From Candidatus Kaiserbacteria bacterium (GTDB lineage Bacteria; Patescibacteriota; Minisyncoccia; Phycocordibacterales; JABAAK01): 59,689 bases of DNA. The notes under the pieces are model-generated. The model ran no database searches, had not been told where the DNA came from, and was given only the letters and a program-made list of their open reading frames with translations. Location: assembly GCA_028820405.1 (NCBI GenBank), contig JAPPJI010000004.1:1-59689 (forward strand). Reading direction: 5' to 3'. Positions 9,001 to 16,038 of the stretch are shown here, in pieces; position 1 is the stretch's first letter; each line of letters begins with the position of its first letter. The position numbers and the translations under genes were made by a program.

Positions 9001-11974
9001 TGTTCCGGCGACCCCCGATCCCGAACAACCTGGACCGCAGCCACCAACAGACACATGCCCGCTGCCATCAATATCTTTTGTTACCAAGACACCGGCAGTG
9101 AGGGAATCAGAGATGAATCGCACGATACGATTTGGTGTTCGGACTGACGTTTCAGGGCTAGAGACAAGATGCATCCCCACGTCAATATCCCTCTATTGTA
9201 AGGCGGTCGGCAGTGATGTGGAGATATTCCCGTCAGGGTCCCGTACGGCTGTTCCGGTTCGGACGCAGGGGAGTGGTGAAGTTGCCGTTGCGGTTGAGGT
9301 GGTGAGGGGAAATGTTCGTGATGTTGTTGTTGAATGCGGTATTGATGGCGGACCGAAACAAACGTTCATTGTTCCCGGATCCTCTCCTCAGGACCCTGCC
9401 ACCGATGCGTGTGTGATTCCAAGACTGGGCAGTATTGTTTCAGGTCAGTCTCTCTGTGCCGGTGGGTGGGCGATGTCAGGCGGTGTGAATGTGAGGATTA
9501 TCGGAGGTGATGCTACGTATGTTTGGAGTTGTACGGATGGTTCCGGGAATAGTCAAGAGTGTAAGCATGGGGTGAGAGAGGATGTTCCCGTTGAGCTGCG
9601 AGGGTATTACAAGATAGTAAATCATTCCGGTCCTGGTCGCGTTGATGTCGGACCTGAGCTGGTTCTGCAAAAAAATCAATCGACGCAGCTCTTTTTGCGT
9701 GCGTCTACGTTAGACGGAAGTCGGTTTGGGTTTGACATAAGGGACGTGAAGATAAGTTGCTACTATGAAAAGACAGAATCTGATCAGAGAGAATTCGTAT
9801 TTCCTGTAGGACCCGGAGGACCGGCTGTTTTTGTTACAATTCCTGCCGGCAGCAGTGAGAGCGCAGAGGTGCCTACTACTATTAAAGGTGCGGAACATCT
9901 GCAAGGATCTGACCTGACCTGTCGTATTGAGTTACACGGCAACAGCAATAATATCTACAATCCATCAGGCGGTGACATTGTTGTGGCAATTAATGGCGGT
10001 AAACGAGGAATTGGGGAATTTGAGCAATGCTGGATTGTGTTTTATGACAAGAGGGGGGCGGGAGGTATTCCGGACATCAATCCGGTAATCTCTGATGAGG
10101 GTGATTGCTACTACTATGTACAGAGGTGTGGCGGTCAAAGTTCAAGTGTGCCGAGAGATGGGATTGGAATCACGAGAACAATAGATAATTGTTACACCAT
10201 CGATCAGGTAAGAAAAATAGGAGCGTACATAAAGATCGGAGATCAGCCGTTGACTTGTGGGTGTCCGGGTAGAGGTTGTCAAAACTATGTTCCGCGAAAA
10301 ACAGATGGCAGTGCACAACTGTTTGATCCGGTTTCTGTTAATAATTTGATCAGGAACTACTTCTCGATACTGCATCCAGACTACCAAAACTCAATGGGCT
10401 GCACTCAGTTCAGGAGTGCGTATGCGAAAGGTAGCGGAGACTTTGACGGGAAGGACGGAGAAATAGCATATCCGTTTATCCCGGGTTCAGAACTGTACGG
10501 ATTTGTTTCGGAATCACCCACAGATTCTGGTTTCCGTCGACATTTCAGCAAACCAAGAACAGCACGAGCTATTTTTGACCGGCTGAGAACAAATGCGTTG
10601 CGGAATCCGTTTATGCATGGATTTGTCAAAGACCTTGAAGGATTTAGTGTTACCAGTACCGGTGACGATTCCTGTAACTTTAAAAAGAATGGTCAAACGG
10701 CAGCGATAGGTGCTGTTAATAGAAATCCAGATACCCAAGCAGTCTTTTCTTGCACAAATAGTATTGTGGGTCGTCAAGAAGGAGGTTATGCGTTCCCTGC
10801 ACAGATCGCATACTTTACTGAGCACAGAGGCGATACGGTTGGCGGCACAGAAGATGGAGAAGGATACGTTCTTGATGATTTGGTAATGGCAGTTTCTTTT
10901 GTTGAAAAGATTCGCGAGGGATCCGGTAGCAGCGGATTCTCGGTAGATAACCTACATATTAAGTGCTATGACAAAGAAATTGGCAGGAGTCCGGAATTAA
11001 TTTTTGATTCAAAGTATTCAGAAGGAGGGTTTGGGGTGAGTTATTTTGTTAAACATGACACAAAAAGATTAGGGTCGCCACACCTGGCATGGCTTGATTT
11101 ATATTCAGGATCATACTTTACTGAATACTGGAGAGACTTGTATTTTGGAGAAGTGAATAGGAAGAGTTTGTACTATCGGTACGCAGAGGTTATAGATGCT
11201 GTGATGTATGATTCCCTAAACAGAGCCGGGTTTATTGAACTATACTTGGGTGCTGGCACAAAAGAAGGTACGCCTAGATATGGGTATCATAAGCACAACA
11301 CGAAAGATCGTGACAGGGCCATTGTCCCAAGAATTTTTAATGCATTCATCCAGGGTTTGATTGATCCTGATGACCTTGATGAAGGTCCCGACTACTTTGA
11401 CCCGTTGGATCTGGTAACATCAACAGTGTTAACCGGAACTCCTCTTTTTGATACTTTTACCAAATTATTGCAGAATAAAAAGTCAATTAACAGTTACCCG
11501 TTGAGTAAAAACTATCTTATTTTACTCAACGGTTCGTGGAGAAATGATCGTTCATTGAAAAAACGGGATGTTATTGGCAGGAACATCTTTAACAGAACCC
11601 ACGCCGTGTTTGTTACCATACCAAGGAGTAAGTTTGGAAATAATGCGAAGTATATAGAAGGATCGTCTGCTATTCAATGTAGTTTGATACCAAATGGGTA
11701 TCATGTGTATGAAGACTATAACCACGGTATGTATGCAAATGTTCATTTCAACCTGGAACAGGTAGTATCACCACAAAATCAGAGTGCTGGCGGGACATCA
11801 GATAATCAACCCGTTTGTCCGGTACAGGTTAGTAATCACGATCTAGAAAACGAAGCAGATTGTTGCGAGATTCTTTTTGGTGGAGATACTGATCCTGATG
11901 ACAGTACGGGATGTCGACGGGTGATAGATACGTGGATAGAGTCGCAGCGAAATGGTTTGGGGGGGGGTAGGTAA
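6041..11974 (+). CDS. giant repetitive surface protein (1977 residues before frameshift)
   Basis: A signal peptide (MHLSVSF..., hydrophobic FFIPLLWFLLL, cleavage near FGQ) leads into at least seven related domains of about 110-120 residues (roughly residues 35-980). Each has a start like VSI.P, a central V.L.C, a strand ending I.C.L and a Tyr near the end; the two conserved Cys suggest disulfide-bonded immunoglobulin-like beta sandwiches. A Pro-rich linker (about 1000-1010) and a less regular, Tyr/Gly-rich region with many Cys follow. Codon use changes at about 9.5 kb, from GTC/ACC/CGT-rich to AGA/ATA/GTA-rich, so the second half may have a different origin. The frame ends at 11972-11974 just after nine G; with eight G it would continue to 12557. 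Probably a cell-surface adhesin or S-layer-like protein; the ligand is unknown. Confidence 0.8.
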   Translation: MHLSVSFLQKNFLFFIPLLWFLLLPTVFGQTSVTQVSLQAYLLAGDTNIPLPSNNSTIHPGDRVLLVLNATPAPQQQIAPHLQCDLTSLDGTKRTIVDSARKFPQSRQVTMNIDARSGSGEVVCRVSVGSDASAGYVIGTPTHTFLVEAKPAVSITPYGRVKEGKQPARFLIEVVDIIKGISVDVGYACSRNGNRIIERSGQGAPTFTDTNRRRTIEVPVNESDGDGDIVCTIHESSAYRIVRGSATVAVDEDIPLVSLDTKDRVDQVNERDARIVFSVQLNKPAPRGGLTIDLSCRGSGFSGNLLDIPLGNRVVQSGRKLLAFPVNFSHVHVAHNRSSASITCSLKKSALYDVNSQKRSKRVQVQAKPLVSLTALPGVSSVYAGSEAVFKLSGAYLTSSLLVSLSCTHNKVPINIGSSTLLSKQQPARFVTIPTNQLEEGPITCSVSDNPEYNVENRKAEIRVLKASAIPVVSIDPDVSPVTMTFAGSKPSSGGSANIGFVVRAQSSGAAGADSVFVDLSCGLGTRGSAGESALRRRETISVPINDPRGHTVSISLTRLPFRGTFVYCRLEEYGEGNKGSLFQVGTSRSAEVAVNPLPAVSLQTNKTTALSVNDIVEVQLHSFYTEGLSGPVPISWNCSFPSDDVRVRRVAVKGQQEVGSYGGRAVVTNSPGLTVVGRFLVVGLGSSPGRGSVACSLEPQTDSDIVYLDDTFALAVTSPPALSIHAVVNGPVYTDGIARFSVRSNAASAADISARVSCRYGSGGAVRTSLANSGGFALIRSGLRSTDFTVDLRLGHRQQSQVVCSLQPGGDYAVIGRQASVTLTQPSDRPIISITPRDPVIGKENGRFQNAVFVINGTRIPAGGVTVGLKCQTQDLFVRDFQKTVDLSPGYSSVARVVSIQRLHVSPGYIACALRPSENRQYDIRGSLSEALVTVEYEEGICGPTGYSCESGKQYWVEGYYGPNTSALKCLGVGGGVDSAVCLDDIVPATPDPEQPGPQPPTDTCPLPSISFVTKTPAVRESEMNRTIRFGVRTDVSGLETRCIPTSISLYCKAVGSDVEIFPSGSRTAVPVRTQGSGEVAVAVEVVRGNVRDVVVECGIDGGPKQTFIVPGSSPQDPATDACVIPRLGSIVSGQSLCAGGWAMSGGVNVRIIGGDATYVWSCTDGSGNSQECKHGVREDVPVELRGYYKIVNHSGPGRVDVGPELVLQKNQSTQLFLRASTLDGSRFGFDIRDVKISCYYEKTESDQREFVFPVGPGGPAVFVTIPAGSSESAEVPTTIKGAEHLQGSDLTCRIELHGNSNNIYNPSGGDIVVAINGGKRGIGEFEQCWIVFYDKRGAGGIPDINPVISDEGDCYYYVQRCGGQSSSVPRDGIGITRTIDNCYTIDQVRKIGAYIKIGDQPLTCGCPGRGCQNYVPRKTDGSAQLFDPVSVNNLIRNYFSILHPDYQNSMGCTQFRSAYAKGSGDFDGKDGEIAYPFIPGSELYGFVSESPTDSGFRRHFSKPRTARAIFDRLRTNALRNPFMHGFVKDLEGFSVTSTGDDSCNFKKNGQTAAIGAVNRNPDTQAVFSCTNSIVGRQEGGYAFPAQIAYFTEHRGDTVGGTEDGEGYVLDDLVMAVSFVEKIREGSGSSGFSVDNLHIKCYDKEIGRSPELIFDSKYSEGGFGVSYFVKHDTKRLGSPHLAWLDLYSGSYFTEYWRDLYFGEVNRKSLYYRYAEVIDAVMYDSLNRAGFIELYLGAGTKEGTPRYGYHKHNTKDRDRAIVPRIFNAFIQGLIDPDDLDEGPDYFDPLDLVTSTVLTGTPLFDTFTKLLQNKKSINSYPLSKNYLILLNGSWRNDRSLKKRDVIGRNIFNRTHAVFVTIPRSKFGNNAKYIEGSSAIQCSLIPNGYHVYEDYNHGMYANVHFNLEQVVSPQNQSAGGTSDNQPVCPVQVSNHDLENEADCCEILFGGDTDPDDSTGCRRVIDTWIESQRNGLGGGR

Positions 11975-12557
11975 TATCAGTACGGATCCTGCTATTGATC
12001 CGACAGATACCACCGCACCAACTATTACCGTCGCCCGTCCGTATGATATTTTGGCTAATCGTCCTGAAGGCAGGGTCTACCTCAGAGGTCTCTATGCGAC
12101 TGACGATGATGGTGATCCAACAACCTGGGTATATGTCAATGTGGCAAACGCTCAGTCCAAAACCAGTTGTGCGGCGAGTGATTTCAATTTGTCGATACCG
12201 TATACCGAAGCAGGCGGTCTCTCTTTCAACCCTGAGACGGACGGTAACAGCAAGGTCTGTTTTCGGTCAACAGATGCCAATGGTAACCATGGTTACGGGA
12301 TATCCGATCTCATCGGCAATACCGGTGATACGGAAATTCCTCGTAACAATTGTCCAAAATGGCTCGTTGACTACAATTCAGAAAACGGAGTTGATTGTTG
12401 CAGTGCCTATCAAGAGGCTGATCCCAGCGCTTTCTTTTATCAGGATACCGATCCTTCTACTGATGACACTGAGTGTGTCAGGATGATATGTGAGTACCTT
12501 AAAAAAGAAGAAACTTTTCTCAGTGAATTGCAGGCAGACTATTGGTGTTCAACATAA
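11952..12557 (+). CDS. out-of-frame C-terminal part of the giant surface protein
   Basis: This +1 frame continues the surface protein if one G is lost from the run at 11959-11967, reading NGLGGVGNIS... It holds a beta-rich domain (TAPTITVARPYD...) and a C-terminal Cys-rich motif DCC...DTDP.TDDTEC followed by a helix. That motif closely resembles DCCEILFGGDTDPDDSTGC at the end of the first frame, so the two belong to one protein architecture. It lacks a promoter or a convincing ribosome site of its own: the only ATG (11952) lies inside the preceding gene. Likely expressed only by slippage or in a cell whose tract length differs. Confidence 0.65.
   Translation: MVWGGVGNISTDPAIDPTDTTAPTITVARPYDILANRPEGRVYLRGLYATDDDGDPTTWVYVNVANAQSKTSCAASDFNLSIPYTEAGGLSFNPETDGNSKVCFRSTDANGNHGYGISDLIGNTGDTEIPRNNCPKWLVDYNSENGVDCCSAYQEADPSAFFYQDTDPSTDDTECVRMICEYLKKEETFLSELQADYWCST
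11959..11967 (+). repeat. G9 homopolymer in a surface-protein gene
   Basis: Nine G between TTT and TAG. Tract lengths of 8, 5 or 11 would join the two frames; 9 stops translation at 11974. Possible phase-variation switch, or a read or assembly error. Confidence 0.6.
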
Positions 12558-12568
12558 TTGTTTCTCAG

Positions 12569-12652
12569 TGCCCAGGAGAGGACTTGAACCTCCACAGGAT
12601 TGCTCCCATACGCTCCTGAAGCGTACGCGTCTACCAATTTCGCCACCTGGGC
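12569..12652 (-). tRNA. tRNA-Leu (CAG)
   Basis: 84 nt class II tRNA: acceptor GCCCAGG/CCTGGGC, discriminator A, long variable arm (TGGGAGCAATCCTGT region), anticodon stem TACGC/GCGTA with loop TTCAGGA, anticodon CAG. No CCA encoded. The body is almost identical to the tRNA-Leu(GAG) gene at 48399-48482. Confidence 0.95.
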
Positions 12653-12662
12653 AATTACTTGA

Positions 12663-12668
12663 AGTATA
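12663..12668 (-). promoter_or_regulatory. -10 element of tRNA-Leu (CAG)
   Basis: TATACT on the minus strand (12668-12663), 10 nt before the mature 5' end. Lies between rplS and the tRNA, so the tRNA can be transcribed separately from rplS. Confidence 0.55.
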
Positions 12669-12673
12669 TCGTA

Positions 12674-13126
12674 TTACGCCGTTTCCTCCTGTGCTTCTGA
12701 CTCTTCTGTTGCTGTTGATTCTTTTTCCTCCGGCTTCTCTTCGACAGATGGTTCGGTGCCGATGCCAAGACTGAGTACCCGCCGGAGTTTCTCTCGCACC
12801 TGTCGCGGTGTCTTGTCCCTCAGGAAGTAGATCTTTGACCGCCTTGTTTTTGTTTCTCGGGACACCTCAATCTTTTCTATGGTCGGTGAGTAGAGGGGGA
12901 ATATTTTTTCGACCGCAATACCGTCTGATCCGACCCTTCGAACGGTGAACGTTGCCCCTGGTTCGGTGCCGTGTTTTCGTGCGATAACGACTCCTTCAAA
13001 TACCTGACTTCGCTTCTTGTCTCCTTCGACGATTTTTTGATGAACACGCACCGTATTACCTGCTGAAAGTCGCAGGGTTTTTCGCTCTTCCAGGTCTTTC
13101 GATATTGCGTAGTCGGCTGTTGTCAT
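12674..13126 (-). CDS. rplS: 50S ribosomal protein bL19
   Basis: 150 residues. The bL19 core is clear: GNTVRVHQKIVEGDKKRSQVF style N-terminal strand region (about residues 23-45), FEGVVIARK, FTVRR...GIAVEKIFPLYSP and the basic end SRETKTRRSKIYFLRDK, where the family contacts 16S rRNA at the subunit interface. After about residue 115 there is an extra acidic tail rich in Glu (EEKPEEKEST...), not present in typical 115-residue bL19. TAGTAT (13140-13135) lies 8 nt before the ATG, so the mRNA should be leaderless. A tRNA-Leu gene follows on the same strand. Confidence 0.95.
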   Translation of the reverse strand: MTTADYAISKDLEERKTLRLSAGNTVRVHQKIVEGDKKRSQVFEGVVIARKHGTEPGATFTVRRVGSDGIAVEKIFPLYSPTIEKIEVSRETKTRRSKIYFLRDKTPRQVREKLRRVLSLGIGTEPSVEEKPEEKESTATEESEAQEETA

Positions 13127-13134
13127 AGGTATGC

Positions 13135-13140
13135 ATACTA
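13135..13140 (-). promoter_or_regulatory. -10 element of rplS
   Basis: TAGTAT on the minus strand, 8 nt before ATG 13126. Confidence 0.55.
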
Positions 13141-13283
13141 ACGTATAGCAGAGTTTTCCGCAATTTTATTTGGTGAATTCTCATTAGAAGCACACATCAC
13201 ATTGGATAGAGAGGGTGGGGGGTTTTGCAGTGCAAGTTCTCACAAGGTAGGAACAGGCAAGCATGTCTGATAATGAGAGTTTG

Positions 13284-13400
13284 AAAAACCCGCATAAAAC
13301 AAGGATTTTATTCCCATGCACAAATTTTTGTATGCATAAGAATCTAAAAAACCCGCATAAAACAAGGATTTTATTCCCATGCACAAATTTTTATATGCAT
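13284..13400. repeat. two tandem 54-bp repeats with internal hairpin
   Basis: Copies at 13284-13337 and 13347-13400 are nearly identical (AAAAACCCGCATAAAACAAG...TTTTTxTATGCAT). Copy 2 contains a perfect 11-bp inverted repeat, ATTCCCATGCA...TGCATGGGAAT, with a 12-nt AT-rich spacer; in copy 1 the right arm reads TGCATAAGAAT. They fill much of the 310-bp gap between rplS and the broken AlbA_2 gene (13127-13436). The remainder of that gap shows no gene that I can support. Confidence 0.85.
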
Positions 13401-13436
13401 GGGAATCCGGACCACTCCTACTCTTAAGCACCTCTC

Positions 13437-14891
13437 TTATTTAGGTTTGGACATCGTTTTGCCCTTTATTTCGAAAGATGTCTTGAAATCAGGCAAAACG
13501 TAATACGTATACCGCTTGCTTTTTCCTCGGGTAATTTTTCGTAAAAGCCCTTTTTTATGCCATTCCTTCAGCATGCTTGACATTTCGTTTCTTTGTGTAA
13601 TCCCGGTAATCTCCCTCGCTGTTTCATTTTTTATATAATCTTTTTTCTCCAAATATTCCTTCACCCGCTCCCATTCGCTCGGTGCCTCTTCATTACTTAA
13701 GATTAGTTTGACAGAATTTTCTATGTCAGGGTGTGTCACAAAACTCGGCATATACAGGTTCTTCTTCTTCATTTCACTACGCATTGCCTTAACGCCTTCA
13801 TTCATATCAAGGTTTGGCGGATTCGGAAATTCACGTAATGTTTTTACCATCAGATCATTTCTGTACCTTGACGCTCGGTCAATGCCTATGTTTTTCTTCG
13901 TAATGTTAAATGGAAACAGTCCCGGACTCAAAATCTCAACCCTATCACCGAACACTTTGATTTCTATGTCTTATTTTGTGTAATAATCTCGATGTATCAC
14001 TGCATTTGTGATCCCTTCCTTCACCGCCCTTTCTGGCAATTTAAATGTTGTTCTGAAACCGGAAGATATTTCAACCCCTCCACTCAAAAGGTCTAACACA
14101 TACTCCTGTGCCTCTGCTATCATCTTATGAACAGGACCTTGTACAAGTTTGGGGACTTTGAAAAAATTTGGTGTTTCATGATATTCCTCCTCGTTGCCGT
14201 GATATGTCATGATTTTAATAGCACACTTCATGTCAGTGAGATGGGTTGGGTGTTCAGCAAATAATAACACTGCTGCTCTTGTCGGCTTCAAAACACCATC
14301 GTCTTCTCGGACCAAGCCCTTTGATCGGAGAACGTGCTCAATACCTTTATTTTCAGGATCCAGACCTCCTCTTTCTTTCCAGGTTCGGTAATGCTCTGTA
14401 TCCAATAAATCAATCTTAACATCATCAACCAACTCTTTGTCAGCCATCCTAAAACCTTTCGCATAATCAAATTGAAGAATCTCATGCGGTGTCAATTTCT
14501 TATTGCTTTTTTGTAGACGGATCCAAACTTCATCACTAACTGTGTGGAAAGAGTCAGTAGATTTCTGGATGGTTAACAGCACAACCGTTTTTTCTCCGCA
14601 ACTGATTTCAGAAAACTCTATGCTTACCGGAAGTCTTATGCTCCTCAATTGTTGGTGTATCTCATCAAAGTTTTCTTTGTTCTCTTCAATGCCAAAAACT
14701 CTTTCCACACCCTTCATCTTTGTCTTCTCAGGGTCATCAATGCCCAGGATAATAACACCACCATCAGTGTTTGCCATAGCAGCAACAGTTTGAATAACCC
14801 TTTTGACAACGCCGTCGCCGTCAATTCGCTTGAACTCAATGTCTTTTGTTTCTTCAGGGATGTTCAGTATTTTTTCCAGTATTTTTTCCAT
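13437..14891 (-). pseudogene. AlbA_2-domain regulator/helicase-like protein, interrupted by in-frame TAA
   Basis: Read from ATG 14891, the N-terminus carries the AlbA_2 (Schlafen-type) domain: DIEFKR, then AAMANTDGGVIILGID (about residues 17-52). A C-terminal ATP-binding-like part with HRDYY follows. The frame meets TAA at 13973-13971, but the same frame resumes at once as DIEIKVFGDRVEILSPGLFP, the usual next segment of this family, and runs to 13437, ending in a winged-helix-like region (AREITGITQRNEMSSML...). One base change (for example AAA or GAA to TAA) explains the break. A GTG at 13955 could restart a 172-residue fragment. Probably a recent pseudogene. TATACT (14921-14916) lies 24 nt before the ATG. 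Confidence 0.8.
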
Positions 14892-15008
14892 AATTTTCCA
14901 TACACAATCATAATCAGTATACCGTGTGTCGTGGCCTGGGGAGACTGCATCAGCAATCTCTTATTTTGTAAAGGGTAGGCTGCCTCGCAATCTGCCCCTG
15001 GTGTGCGG

Positions 15009-15014
15009 TATACT
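15009..15014 (+). promoter_or_regulatory. -10 element of nrdB-nrdA
   Basis: TATACT, 7 nt before ATG 15022; sets the nrdB start and predicts a leaderless mRNA. Confidence 0.55.
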
Positions 15015-15021
15015 TGAGGTG

Positions 15022-16035
15022 ATGCCTACAGAAGCGACTCTTGGAAACAGTACAGGGAATACGGAGCCGCTTCTCTCCGAGAACAAAGACCGATTCGTTC
15101 TTTTTCCCATTGAACACGACGACATTTGGGATTTTTATCGGCGTGCAGTTGCAAACTTTTGGGTACCGGAGGAAGTAAACTTTTCAGATGACATTGAACA
15201 CTGGAACAATCGATTGAATGATGACGAGCGTCATTTCATCAAGCATGTCCTTGCGTTCTTTGCTGCGTCCGACGGGATTGTAAACGAAAATCTTGCTGAA
15301 GATTTTCTCTCACAAGTGCAGTACACCGAAGCAAAATTCTTTTACGGCTTCCAGGTTGCGGTTGAGAATATTCACTCGCACACGTACTCACTCTTCATTG
15401 ACACCTATGTAAATGACAAGAAGGAGCAGGATCATCTTTTGCACGCAATTGAAACGATTCCGTCGGTTAAAAAGAAGGCGGACTGGGCGCTTCGATGGGT
15501 TGAGCAGGGAAGTTTTGTCGAACGACTCATCGCATTTGCAGTTGTTGAGGGTATTTTTTTCTCCGGCAGTTTCTGTTCCATCTTCTGGCTGAAGCATCGG
15601 GGTCTCATGCCCGGTCTCTCGTTCGCCAACCAGCTTATTTCCCGGGATGAAGGACTGCATCGGGACTTTGCGTGTCTTCTGTACCGTAACCACATTGTTG
15701 AGCAGATGCCGAAGGAGACACTCTACGGCATTATCAAAGAAGCCGTCGCATTTGAAAAAGAATTCATCACTGAATCATTGCCGGTTCGACTCATTGGTAT
15801 GAATGCTGACAGTATGTCCACATACATCGAGTACGTGACCGATCACCTCCTCGTTGAGCTCGGACTGCCAAAAATGTTCAACGTAAAAAACCCGTTTGAT
15901 TTTATGGATATGATTTCTCTTGAAGGAAAAACCAACTTTTTCGAACGACGGGTGTCAGAGTATCAGAAGTCGGGTGTTGCGACCGGCGGTGTGACCGCCG
16001 ATCACAGCGACTTCACTCTCGATCAGGATTTCTAG
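15022..16035 (+). CDS. nrdB: ribonucleoside-diphosphate reductase class Ia, small subunit R2
   Basis: 337 residues. Supplies the tyrosyl radical for reduction of ribonucleotides by NrdA. Di-iron ligands and the radical Tyr are all present: D84 ([10 protein letters not shown]), E115 and H118 (ENIH), Y122, E176 (VVEGIFFSG), E210 and H213 (SRDEGLH). The sequence is strikingly like eukaryotic R2: [35 protein letters not shown], and a C-terminus ending FTLDQDF like mouse FTLDADF, the tail that docks on R1. The start follows TATACT by 7 nt. nrdA begins 3 nt after the stop. Confidence 0.96.
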   Translation: MPTEATLGNSTGNTEPLLSENKDRFVLFPIEHDDIWDFYRRAVANFWVPEEVNFSDDIEHWNNRLNDDERHFIKHVLAFFAASDGIVNENLAEDFLSQVQYTEAKFFYGFQVAVENIHSHTYSLFIDTYVNDKKEQDHLLHAIETIPSVKKKADWALRWVEQGSFVERLIAFAVVEGIFFSGSFCSIFWLKHRGLMPGLSFANQLISRDEGLHRDFACLLYRNHIVEQMPKETLYGIIKEAVAFEKEFITESLPVRLIGMNADSMSTYIEYVTDHLLVELGLPKMFNVKNPFDFMDMISLEGKTNFFERRVSEYQKSGVATGGVTADHSDFTLDQDF

Positions 16036-16038
16036 CAT

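Noticed and set aside
12490-12774. Plus-strand frame across tRNA-Leu and the end of rplS
   Set aside because: It crosses a clear tRNA and the opposite-strand rplS; a shadow frame.
13284-13400. CRISPR array
   Set aside because: Only two copies in tandem with a 9-bp gap and no spacers or cas genes.
13184-13431. Minus-strand frames repeating GNKILVLCGF
   Set aside because: They are translations of the 54-bp tandem repeat and have no ribosome site or promoter.
13971-13973. Stop-codon reassignment
   Set aside because: TAA ends many other genes here normally, and known CPR recoding affects TGA, not TAA; a point mutation is simpler.
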